Assembly (NCBI GenBank): GCA_023260355.1 | Contig: JALQVJ010000440.1 | Coordinates: 1 to 7,909 of the forward strand | Source: Burkholderiaceae bacterium | GTDB taxonomy: Bacteria > Pseudomonadota > Gammaproteobacteria > Burkholderiales > Burkholderiaceae_C | Direction: 5' to 3' | DNA: 7,909 nucleotides | Shown here: piece by piece, positions 1 through 7,771 of the stretch | How positions within the stretch are numbered: position 1 is the stretch's first letter | Layout: each line of letters starts with the position of its first letter | Notes under the pieces: generated by a model | The model's input: the letters and a program-made list of their open reading frames with translations, nothing else | Database searches by the model: none | What the model was told of the DNA's origin: nothing | Position numbers and translations under genes: made by a program

Positions 1-3000
1 GCTTTGGCATTGACTGACCTCAACAACATGTTTGGGGCGGTCAAGTTCTACAAGAAGGCCAGAGGCGCGGGCGTCAAGCCCATCTTGGGCGCCGAAGTGA
101 TGCTGCAAGACTGGCCTGGTTCGCCCCAAGAGAGTGCGCACATCGCGTCACCCAGCAACGCGACGCCGGCGCCCCGCATAGTGCTGCTGGTACAAAACCA
201 CCAGGGCTATCTCAATTTGTGCGAGTTGTTGGCGCGAGGCTGGACCCAGGGGGTCCACCGCGATCAAGCCCATTTGAAGTGGGCCTGGCTCGAAGAGTTG
301 GGCGAAGGCCTGCTGGTGCTCAGTGGTGCCCAAGCCGGCCCCCTGGGTCGGGCGCTGCTTGCCGGGGATACGGCGCAGGCATCGGCTGTCGCCCTCGGCT
401 TTGCAAAGTTGTTTCCGCATCGCTACTACATCGAGCTGCAAAGAGCCGGGCGCGCGGATGATGAGCGCTATGTGCAATTGGCGGCAAATCTGGCCGCGCG
501 CCTCGGTATTGCAGTCGTGGCCACTCATCCCATTCAGTTTTTGACGCCACAGGACTACGAAAGTCACGAGGCACGTGTCTGTATTTCCGAAGGCGAGATT
601 TTGGGCAATCGCCGCCGCGTGCGCCGATTCACACCCGAGCAGTATTTCAAGTCGTCGGCCGAGATGGAGGCGTTGTTTGCGGACTTGCCTTCCGCGCTGG
701 CCAACACGGTGGAGATCGCCAAGCGTTGTAGCCTCACGCTCGAGTTGGGCAAGCCCCAACTGCCCAATTTCCCGACGCCGGTCGTGGATGGCAAGCCCAT
801 GCCCATGGCGGACTATTTCCGCCAGCTGTCATTTGAGGGTCTAGAGGAGCGCTTGGCCTTGTTGTTCCCGAACGAAGCCGAGCGCACCGCAGCGAGGCCT
901 CAGTACGTCGAACGCTTGGAGTTCGAGATCAACACGATTCTGGGCATGGGGTTCCCAGGCTACTTTTTGATCGTCGGGGACTTCATCAACTGGGCCAAAA
1001 ACAACGGTTGCCCGGTGGGGCCTGGTCGAGGTTCGGGGGCGGGATCTTTGGTGGCGTATGCCCTCAAGATCACGGATTTGGACCCCCTGCGGTACAACTT
1101 GTTGTTCGAGCGGTTTTTGAATCCTGAGCGGGTGTCAATGCCCGACTTTGATATTGACTTTTGCCAGACGAACCGCGACAGGGTGATCGACTACGTCAAG
1201 GAGCGCTATGGGCGCGATGCGGTCAGCCAAATCGCGACTTTTGGCACCATGGCGGCAAGGGCTGCCGTGCGTGACGTGGGCCGTGTGCTGGACTTCAGCT
1301 ATGGGTTTTGTGACGGCATTTCCAAGTTGATCCCCAACAAGCCTGGCACCCACATCACCATTGCAGAGGCGATTGAGCAAGAGCCGATTTTGAAGGAACG
1401 CGTGCAGCGCGAAGAAGAAGTGCGGCAACTTCTCGAGATGGCACAAAAGCTCGAAGGCATGACCCGAAATGTCGGCATGCACGCAGGTGGCGTATTGATT
1501 GCGCCGGGTAAGTTGACTGATTTTTGTCCGCTGTATCAGCAACCTGGCAGCGAGTCGGCCGTCAGCCAGTTCGATAAAGACGATGTCGAGGCCGCTGGGC
1601 TGGTGAAGTTCGACTTTTTGGGGTTGGCCACGCTGACGATTCTTGAGCTTGCCCGAGACTTCATTCGCGCGCGACACGAGTCGCAGCGGGACTTCAGTTT
1701 TGAGCGCGTGCCACTGGATGACGCGAAGGTCTATGACTTGTTTTCTCGAGGACAAACAGAGGCCGTTTTCCAGTTTGAAAGCCGTGGCATGCAGGGGAGG
1801 CTGCGCGATGCCAGACCCAGCCGCTTGGATGACTTGATCGCCCTGAACGCCTTGTATCGGCCGGGTCCGATGGACTTGATTCCGACATTTGTGGCCCGCA
1901 AACACGGCCGAGAAGAAGTGGTGTACCCCCATCCCTCTTTGGCCGAGATGCTCTCGGAAACATACGGGATCATGGTGTACCAAGAGCAGGTCATGCAGAC
2001 GGCGCAGATCATGGCGGGTTACTCATTGGGTGGCGCGGACATGTTGCGCCGTGCGATGGGCAAAAAGAAGCCTGAAGAGATGGTGAAACAGCGCGAAATT
2101 TTCCGCGCCGGCGCCGCTGAAAAAGGCATTGATCAAGCCAAGGCAGACGAAGTCTTTGATTTGATGGAGAAGTTCGCAGGCTATGGCTTCAACAAGTCAC
2201 ACGCGGCGGCCTACTCATTGCTCGCGTATCACACGGCTTGGGTGAAGGTGCACTTCACGGCGGAGTTTTATGCGGCGAATATGACGATTGAAATGGGCAA
2301 CACCGACAAGCTTCGGGTGTTGGTCGAAGACGCGCACGCGATGGGTATCCAATTTGAGGCGCCCGATATCAATCGAGGGACCTTCCGATTTCATCCGGTG
2401 AGCGACAAGGTCGTGCGTTACGGCTTGGGCGCAATCCGTGGTTCAGGCGAGCAAGCGATTGAGGCCATCGTTGCGGCCAGAGAAGAAGGTGGCCCGTTCA
2501 AGTCGTTGTTTGATTTTGCCGCCCGTATCGACAAGGCAAAAGTCAATAAACGCACCATCGAGGCCTTGATCCGTGCTGGCGCGATGGATGGACTCGAGCG
2601 CAACCGAGCTGCGCTGTTGGCATCCCTCGAGCGCGCGATGGACTTCGCTGCAGCACAAGCGGCAAATGCCAATCAGGTGGGGTTGTTTGACATGATGGCC
2701 GACGCAACCGGGGCCTCAGACGAAGAGCCCGATCTTGTGCATGCCTTGCCCTGGGGTGTGCGTGAGCAATTGATGCAAGAAAAGCAGGCACTGGGCTTTT
2801 TCCTTTCTGGCCATTTGTTTGACGAGGCCAGTGCCGAGGTGCGGCAGTTCGCCAAAACCACGCTAGACGCTTTGGTTGACAGCCGAGACCCTGTGCTTGT
2901 GGCGGGGGTCGTCAGTGATGTGCGTGTGATCAACGGGCAGCGAGGCAAGCTGATCATCTTCCGCTTGGACGACATATCCAAGAGTCTAGAAGCTTCAGTC

Positions 3001-3414
3001 GATGAGGGTCTGTTCAACGCCAACAAAGAGACACTGAAGGACGATGAGCTGGTTATTTTGCAAGCTATTCCCCAGCCAGATCGCATGTCTGGTGGACTTC
3101 GGCTCAAAGTGCAGCGCGTGTGGAATATGGCGCAGGCGCGGTGCCGATTTGGCAAGCACTTGCGGGTCGAAGTGCGCGAGCGCATGCCCAACTTACACCA
3201 GCTGATTGAGCAACACCCCCCCAAACGCGAGTGGGCTGAGGAGGGGGAGCGGATTCAGGGCCTGAAGGTGGTGCTGCATGTCGTGAGAGACCACGCAGAA
3301 GCCGATATCGAGTTGGACGATCGCGCGCTGTTCTTTCCCTCAGAGGCAGCGATTCAAGGGTGGATGGCGCAAGCACACGCGCAACAAGCCAAGGTCGTGT
3401 ACCACGCCAACTGA
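1..3414 (+). CDS. dnaE: DNA polymerase III subunit alpha, DnaE1 type (5'-partial)
   Basis: This is the catalytic subunit of the replicative polymerase. It extends the chromosomal DNA strand within the holoenzyme, with the sliding clamp, the clamp loader and the DnaQ proofreader. The frame is open from base 1 and ends with TGA at 3412-3414, giving 1137 codons. The first codons align near residue 37 of E. coli DnaE (1160 aa), so the true start lies off the left edge; a TTG at base 4 is not the start. Residues below are numbered from base 1. The N-terminal PHP domain spans about 1-240. The polymerase core carries PVGPGRGSGAGS (338-349) and MPDFDIDF with catalytic Asp382 and Asp384 (E. coli D401, D403). 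The third catalytic Asp538 is in KFDFLGL (E. coli D555). Fingers and core motifs include GGADMLRRAMGKKK (677-690) and FAGYGFNKSH (725-734). A helix-hairpin-helix region lies at about 841-863, a clamp-binding motif QVGLF at 892-896, an OB fold at about 964-1040 and a tau-binding tail at the end. No frameshift or missing key residue was seen. Confidence 0.97.
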   Translation, partial: ALALTDLNNMFGAVKFYKKARGAGVKPILGAEVMLQDWPGSPQESAHIASPSNATPAPRIVLLVQNHQGYLNLCELLARGWTQGVHRDQAHLKWAWLEELGEGLLVLSGAQAGPLGRALLAGDTAQASAVALGFAKLFPHRYYIELQRAGRADDERYVQLAANLAARLGIAVVATHPIQFLTPQDYESHEARVCISEGEILGNRRRVRRFTPEQYFKSSAEMEALFADLPSALANTVEIAKRCSLTLELGKPQLPNFPTPVVDGKPMPMADYFRQLSFEGLEERLALLFPNEAERTAARPQYVERLEFEINTILGMGFPGYFLIVGDFINWAKNNGCPVGPGRGSGAGSLVAYALKITDLDPLRYNLLFERFLNPERVSMPDFDIDFCQTNRDRVIDYVKERYGRDAVSQIATFGTMAARAAVRDVGRVLDFSYGFCDGISKLIPNKPGTHITIAEAIEQEPILKERVQREEEVRQLLEMAQKLEGMTRNVGMHAGGVLIAPGKLTDFCPLYQQPGSESAVSQFDKDDVEAAGLVKFDFLGLATLTILELARDFIRARHESQRDFSFERVPLDDAKVYDLFSRGQTEAVFQFESRGMQGRLRDARPSRLDDLIALNALYRPGPMDLIPTFVARKHGREEVVYPHPSLAEMLSETYGIMVYQEQVMQTAQIMAGYSLGGADMLRRAMGKKKPEEMVKQREIFRAGAAEKGIDQAKADEVFDLMEKFAGYGFNKSHAAAYSLLAYHTAWVKVHFTAEFYAANMTIEMGNTDKLRVLVEDAHAMGIQFEAPDINRGTFRFHPVSDKVVRYGLGAIRGSGEQAIEAIVAAREEGGPFKSLFDFAARIDKAKVNKRTIEALIRAGAMDGLERNRAALLASLERAMDFAAAQAANANQVGLFDMMADATGASDEEPDLVHALPWGVREQLMQEKQALGFFLSGHLFDEASAEVRQFAKTTLDALVDSRDPVLVAGVVSDVRVINGQRGKLIIFRLDDISKSLEASVDEGLFNANKETLKDDELVILQAIPQPDRMSGGLRLKVQRVWNMAQARCRFGKHLRVEVRERMPNLHQLIEQHPPKREWAEEGERIQGLKVVLHVVRDHAEADIELDDRALFFPSEAAIQGWMAQAHAQQAKVVYHAN

Positions 3415-3430
3415 CGCGTGAATGGCATGA

Positions 3431-3456
3431 AAAAGCCCACCGTTAGGTGGGCTTTT
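3431..3456. terminator. Bidirectional intrinsic terminator between dnaE and the efflux operon
   Basis: A perfect 11-bp stem (AAAAGCCCACC at 3431-3441, GGTGGGCTTTT at 3446-3456) closes on a 4-base loop, GTTA. On the plus strand the G/C part is followed by TTTT. On the minus strand it is followed by TTTTT. It can therefore end transcripts from both convergent genes. It starts 16 bases after the dnaE stop and sits one base from the RND permease stop codon (3458-3460). It is the only recognisable element in the 43-base gap. Confidence 0.9.
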
Positions 3457-3457
3457 G

Positions 3458-6400
3458 TCATTGCACCCGTGAGCCAGTTGTGTCGACGGGTGTGGTGATC
3501 GGACCTTGGCCGGAGAACCGCTCCAGCCAGATGTAAATCACCGGCGTGATGTAGAGCGTGACAGCTTGAGAGAGCACCAAACCGCCGACCACCGCCAAAC
3601 CCAAAGGTTGGCGCAACTCTGCAGCTGCACCATGCGCCACAGCGATGGGCAGCGCGCCGATTGCCGCGGTCAACGTGGTCATCATGATGGGACGGAAACG
3701 CAGGATCGCCGCTTGTCGGATCGCATCTCTGGGTGATAGGCCATCGTTGCGCTGGGCATCAAGCGCAAAGTCGATCATCATGATGGCGTTCTTCTTCACG
3801 ATACCAATCAGCATCAACAGGCCAATCACCGCGATGATGGTGAGATCCTTGCCGAAAAACTGCAGCGTCAATAGCCCACCCACCATCGCAGAGGGCAAGC
3901 CCGCCAAGATGGTCAGCGGGTGGATGTAACTCTCGTACAGCATCCCCAATAGGATGTAAATCACGATCACAGCAGCAACCAAAAGCCAAACTTGTGACGC
4001 CTGTGACGACTGGAAAACTGCCGCATCACCACCATAGCTCGTCAAGATCGTGGGTGGCATTTTGAGCTCTGCCACCATCTTATCCAGCGCCTGCGTCGCC
4101 ACGCCCAGGGGCACGCCTGGCGCCAAGTTAAATGACAGGGTCACAGCCTCGAGCTGGCCTTGGTGCTGGATCGAGACCGGCCCAAGCGTGCGTTCCACGC
4201 TGGCGAAAGATGACAGCGGCACCAACGCCCCCGATTTGGTTCGCACATGAATGTTCAAGAGGTTGTCTTCCGCCTGCCCACCATCCGTGGGCACCGACAA
4301 GATGACCTGCCACGTACCGGCATCGCTGTAAATGCTTGCCACTTGCCGATCGCCGTAGGCGCTGTACATCAGCGTGCGCAACGAGGCCATATCGACACCG
4401 AGCATCTGGGCTTGGACTTTGTCGATCTTGAGTTCGGCTTGCAAAGCCTTGTTCTCCGCATCGGTGTTGACGTCAGTGAACCGTTCGTCGCTGTTCATGG
4501 CCGCCATGACCTTTTCAGACCAAGTGGTCAACTCACCGCCACTGACACTTTGCAAGGTGTATTGATAGCGAGCCCGACTGAAGCGGCCGCCGACCTGCAG
4601 GTTTTGCAAAGGCCTGAAGAAAACCCGCACACCTGCGACTGACGCAGTTGCTTTGCGCAGTTCGGCGATGGTGTCTTTGATGGCAGGGCGCTCTGATCGG
4701 GGCTTGAGTGTGAGGAACATCCGCCCGCTGTTGCCCCCCCACATGATGGCCGCCATGCTTTCAATGGCGGGGTTTTGTTGGGTGATTGCTGCGACCTCAT
4801 CCACCATGCGCTGCATGGTTTTAGGCGCCACATCTTGAGGGCCGGTGATGGTCGCCATGACTTGACCGATGTCCTCCTCGGGGAAATAGCCCTTGGGCAT
4901 GATCACGAATAGCCATACCGTGAGGGCAAAGCTGGCCAGCGTCACCACCAGCATGACCCAACGGTGATGCAGGGTCCAATCCAAAGAACGGCGGTAGCCA
5001 TTCAGGGTGCGTTGAAAACCCCATTCGAACCATGCGGTCATCGCCAAAGTCAGGCTCTTTTGCTGTTCGACTGCATTGGTTTCATGGCGCAGAAAGCGGC
5101 TGCAAAGCATCGGTACCAGCGTCAGTGACACCACCGCAGAGACCAAGATGGACAGACCAACGATGACGGCGAACTCATGAAAGAGCAAACCCAATGTGCC
5201 TGGCATGAAGAAGATTGGAATCAGCACAGCGACCAGCGATATCGAAATAGAGACGATCGTGAACGACACTTCGCGCGCGCCGCGCACTGCGGCCTCGAAG
5301 GGCTTCATGCCGCCTTCGATGTGTCGAACAATGTTCTCCAACATCACAATCGCATCGTCGACGACCAGTCCTACGGCGAGGGTGATGCCAAGCATCGAGA
5401 TGTTGTCCAGGCTGTAGCCCATGGCGTAAAGCAGCGACATCGCGCCCACCAGCGAGACTGGAATCGAGAGCGTGGGGATGATCGTTGCCGAAATGCGCCG
5501 CAGGAACAGAAAAATCATCAGCACGACCAAGACGATGGTCAGCGCCAGTGTGAAGTAGATGTCAGCGAGGGCCTCGCGAATCGATTTACCGCGATCGTTC
5601 AACGACTGCAAACTCACACCCGTTGGCAACTGCTCGCGCAGGCTTGGAAGAGCCTTTTGGATGGAGTCGATGACGGCAATCGTATTGGCGTCGGGCTGCC
5701 GCTGGACCGCAAGAATGATGGAAGGGACGCCGTTGTAGCGGCTGATGCGGGTCTCGTCTTCAACGGAGTCGAGGATCTGTGCGACGTCCCTCAAGTACAC
5801 AGGCACGCCATTGCGCACAGCGACAATGTGTTGGGAAAATTCTTTGGCGCTGCTGAGCTGGGTGTTGGCTTGGACGATCAGTGATTGGCTCTCGCCTTGG
5901 ATCACGCCCAAGGGCGTCGTAGAGTTCACGGCGCGCAAGCTGTTGGCGATGTCATCCAGCGTCAGATTGCGGCTGGACAAGGCCAGCGGATCCGCTTTGA
6001 CACGCACGGCGTACCGGCGGGCGCCGTACACGATCACCTGGGCAACACCCTCGATGGTGGATAGCGAGGGCGATATCAGGTTCTCAGCGAACTGTGACAC
6101 ACGCGTCAAGTCTGCCGTGTCAGAGCTCAACGCCAAGATCAGCACCGGCGAGTCCGCGGGATTGACCTTGCGGTAGGACGGCAAATCCGTCATTTCCGAC
6201 GGCAGCCGGCGTTGGCTTAGCAGCAGTGCCGATTGGACGTCTGCGGCCGCGTCGTTGATGTTTTTGTCCTCATTGAACTCGAGCGTGACCGACGTCCGCC
6301 CCAAGCTGCTTGAGGATGTGATGGTTTTGATGCCAGCGATCGTGGAGAACTGCTTCTCTAGGGGCAGTGCAACAGATTGCGCCATCGATTCAGGGCTGGC

Positions 6401-6559
6401 GCCAGAAAGGTTGGCCGTGACGTTGATGGTTGGCGTGTCGTATCGCGGCAGGGCGGCAACCGGAATTTTGCTCAGGGCAGACGCACCCAGCGCCAAGATG
6501 GCGATATTGAGCAACACCGTCATCACTGGACGGCGAATGAACAGCTCAGTGGCGCGCAT
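3458..6559 (-). CDS. RND efflux transporter permease, MdtB/MdtC-like (HAE1 family)
   Basis: This is an inner-membrane proton/drug antiporter of 1033 residues, normal for the family (E. coli MdtC 1025, AcrB 1049). It would take substrates from the periplasm or outer leaflet and pass them through the adaptor to an outer-membrane channel. TM1 is at about 13-31, then a large periplasmic loop, TM2-TM6 at about 335-485, TM7 at about 534-553, a second periplasmic loop, and TM8-TM12 at about 857-1011. The proton-relay residues are in place: Asp401 and Asp402 in TM4 (GLVVDDAIVMLEN), Lys923 in TM10 (GIVKKNAIMMIDFAL), and Arg954 and Thr961 in TM11 (RFRPIMMT). These match AcrB D407, D408, K940, R971 and T978. 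Stretches such as LQVGGRFSRARYQYTL, LYESYIHPLTIL and ELRQPLGLAVVGGLV resemble E. coli MdtC more than AcrB. The ATG at 6559 has a good ribosome binding site and follows the adaptor stop by 3 bases, so the two are co-translated. Substrate cannot be told from sequence. An mdtB or mdtC symbol is withheld because the usual two-permease arrangement is absent. Confidence 0.95.
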   Translation of the reverse strand: MRATELFIRRPVMTVLLNIAILALGASALSKIPVAALPRYDTPTINVTANLSGASPESMAQSVALPLEKQFSTIAGIKTITSSSSLGRTSVTLEFNEDKNINDAAADVQSALLLSQRRLPSEMTDLPSYRKVNPADSPVLILALSSDTADLTRVSQFAENLISPSLSTIEGVAQVIVYGARRYAVRVKADPLALSSRNLTLDDIANSLRAVNSTTPLGVIQGESQSLIVQANTQLSSAKEFSQHIVAVRNGVPVYLRDVAQILDSVEDETRISRYNGVPSIILAVQRQPDANTIAVIDSIQKALPSLREQLPTGVSLQSLNDRGKSIREALADIYFTLALTIVLVVLMIFLFLRRISATIIPTLSIPVSLVGAMSLLYAMGYSLDNISMLGITLAVGLVVDDAIVMLENIVRHIEGGMKPFEAAVRGAREVSFTIVSISISLVAVLIPIFFMPGTLGLLFHEFAVIVGLSILVSAVVSLTLVPMLCSRFLRHETNAVEQQKSLTLAMTAWFEWGFQRTLNGYRRSLDWTLHHRWVMLVVTLASFALTVWLFVIMPKGYFPEEDIGQVMATITGPQDVAPKTMQRMVDEVAAITQQNPAIESMAAIMWGGNSGRMFLTLKPRSERPAIKDTIAELRKATASVAGVRVFFRPLQNLQVGGRFSRARYQYTLQSVSGGELTTWSEKVMAAMNSDERFTDVNTDAENKALQAELKIDKVQAQMLGVDMASLRTLMYSAYGDRQVASIYSDAGTWQVILSVPTDGGQAEDNLLNIHVRTKSGALVPLSSFASVERTLGPVSIQHQGQLEAVTLSFNLAPGVPLGVATQALDKMVAELKMPPTILTSYGGDAAVFQSSQASQVWLLVAAVIVIYILLGMLYESYIHPLTILAGLPSAMVGGLLTLQFFGKDLTIIAVIGLLMLIGIVKKNAIMMIDFALDAQRNDGLSPRDAIRQAAILRFRPIMMTTLTAAIGALPIAVAHGAAAELRQPLGLAVVGGLVLSQAVTLYITPVIYIWLERFSGQGPITTPVDTTGSRVQ

Positions 6560-6562
6560 GCT

Positions 6563-7771
6563 TTACTCCCTGGAGCCAGAAGCTGCTGCAGCGCCGACGA
6601 CGCGCACTTTGGCGCCCGGGCGGACATTTTGCCGCCCATCAACGACAATTTTTTGGCCGTCTTTGAGCCCAGTCACGGCGATGAATTCGCCCATTGTGGT
6701 CATGGGAGTCACTTTTTGCAGTGTGGCTTTCCCGTCATCACTCACGACGAGCACTGAGCGGGCGGCGCCCTTGATCACGAGACTGGCTTGGGGAATCACG
6801 GCGACTTGCCGCAAGCTTTGGGCTTCGAGTGACACTTGCACGGACGCCCCCGGCCACAGGTCCAATTGGGTGTTGGCGACCTTGGCCTTCAGCCCCATCA
6901 TGCCGGTCTCTGCGTTGATGGTGCTGTCAAAGAAGGTGAGTTCTCCTTTGCGTGGCTGGTCTTGATTGGGGATCTGCAAATAGACGGGGGCACCAACGCC
7001 GGCACGCCGGATGGCTTGCACTTGGGCCTGCGGCAAGTTGAACGCCACACCCATGGGGTCCATTTGCGTGATGGTCATCAGGGCAGTGCCCGCAGCGCCA
7101 GCATTGACGGGTGTACCAGGCACCACGTCAATGCGGCCCAGTCGGCCACTGATCGGTGCGGTGATGGTGAACAAGCTCACTTGAATTTCTTGTGCTGCAA
7201 GGGCTGCCTCATCAGCCTTGACTTGTGCCATTTGGGCGTCGACCTGTGCCGCGATATTGCTGGTCGCGCTGGGCGAAACAAACTTTTGGTCCAGCAATGC
7301 CTGAGATTGCTGCAGCTGTCGTTGCAACTCTTTTAGGTTGGCTTGTGATTTCGCCAAATTGGCCTGGGCCTTGGCCAAGTTGGCGCGCTCAACACGGCTG
7401 TCCAATTCCAAGAGGACTTGACCGCGTTTGACGCGATCACCCTCGCGCACTCTGACCTCGGCGATCAAACCATTGACTTGTGAGCGCACCGCCACGGTTT
7501 GAAGCGCTACCGTGTGTCCGTTGGCGCCAATTGTCTGCCCAACGTCTTCGAGCTTGACCGTGTGCACCGTGACAGCAGATGGGGGAAAGGCTTTTTTTCC
7601 AGCTGGACCGCCGGTTCCGGTTTGGCCTTTGCCCGCAGTTGCAGTTGAAGCTGTGGCATTGGGCTTGCCACCACCCGCAGGTGCGCCTTCAGGGGGCTTG
7701 GCAGCTTGTGCCCACGCGTTGGCAGTCAACATCAGAGTGAGAAAACCCAAGAGGCACTGGCGATTTTTCAT
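6563..7771 (-). CDS. Periplasmic adaptor (membrane-fusion) subunit of RND efflux pump, MdtA-like
   Basis: This periplasmic adaptor links the RND permease to an outer-membrane channel. It is 402 residues from the chosen ATG at 7771. That start gives a clean signal peptide: MKNRQ, a hydrophobic stretch CLLGFLTLMLTANA, and an Ala-x-Ala cleavage site around AWAQA (residues 19-23). Alternative starts up to 63 bases upstream (GTG at 7834 and several ATGs) would bury the signal peptide and lie in PAS-coding sequence. No lipobox is seen, so it is probably not a lipoprotein. An Ala/Gly/Pro/Thr/Lys-rich linker covers about 24-62. The lipoyl-like halves include SQVNGLIAEVRVREGDRVKR (97-116) and ITAPISGRLGRIDVVPGTPV (203-222). 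An alpha-hairpin rich in Ala, Leu and Gln (NLAKAQANLAKSQANLKELQ and onward, about 125-198) lies between them. A beta-barrel (about 236-320) and a membrane-proximal domain (about 321-393) follow. Domain order and motifs match E. coli MdtA. No convincing ribosome binding site or promoter precedes the start, probably because the native leader has been lost at a junction there. Confidence 0.93.
   Translation of the reverse strand: MKNRQCLLGFLTLMLTANAWAQAAKPPEGAPAGGGKPNATASTATAGKGQTGTGGPAGKKAFPPSAVTVHTVKLEDVGQTIGANGHTVALQTVAVRSQVNGLIAEVRVREGDRVKRGQVLLELDSRVERANLAKAQANLAKSQANLKELQRQLQQSQALLDQKFVSPSATSNIAAQVDAQMAQVKADEAALAAQEIQVSLFTITAPISGRLGRIDVVPGTPVNAGAAGTALMTITQMDPMGVAFNLPQAQVQAIRRAGVGAPVYLQIPNQDQPRKGELTFFDSTINAETGMMGLKAKVANTQLDLWPGASVQVSLEAQSLRQVAVIPQASLVIKGAARSVLVVSDDGKATLQKVTPMTTMGEFIAVTGLKDGQKIVVDGRQNVRPGAKVRVVGAAAASGSRE
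6566..6571 (-). promoter_or_regulatory. Ribosome binding site of the RND permease
   Basis: The minus strand reads AGGGAG, six bases (TAAAGC) before the ATG at 6559. It lies over the last codons of the adaptor gene. This strong Shine-Dalgarno match fixes the permease start and indicates translation from the adaptor-permease transcript. Confidence 0.8.

Noticed and set aside
4..6. TTG as a possible dnaE start
   Set aside because: Similarity to DnaE continues through base 1 (ALALTDLNN matches the family at about residue 37), so the gene runs off the left edge.
1135..1983. A 282-codon open frame on the minus strand inside dnaE
   Set aside because: It lies wholly opposite conserved DnaE polymerase-core codons, and its translation has no recognisable domain. 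It is a by-product of dnaE codon use.
3464..3492. Inverted repeat CACCCGT / ACGGGTG with a 15-base spacer
   Set aside because: A short stem with a long loop inside the last codons of the permease, with no U-tract. The 3431-3456 hairpin already explains termination.
5177..5884. A 235-codon plus-strand open frame opposite the RND permease
   Set aside because: Its translation is rich in His, Arg, Gln and Asp without domain character, as expected from the reverse of membrane-protein codons. The permease is intact on the other strand.
6255..6965. A 236-codon plus-strand open frame across the adaptor-permease boundary
   Set aside because: It lies antisense to two well-supported genes, shows no family motif and has no separate regulatory signal.
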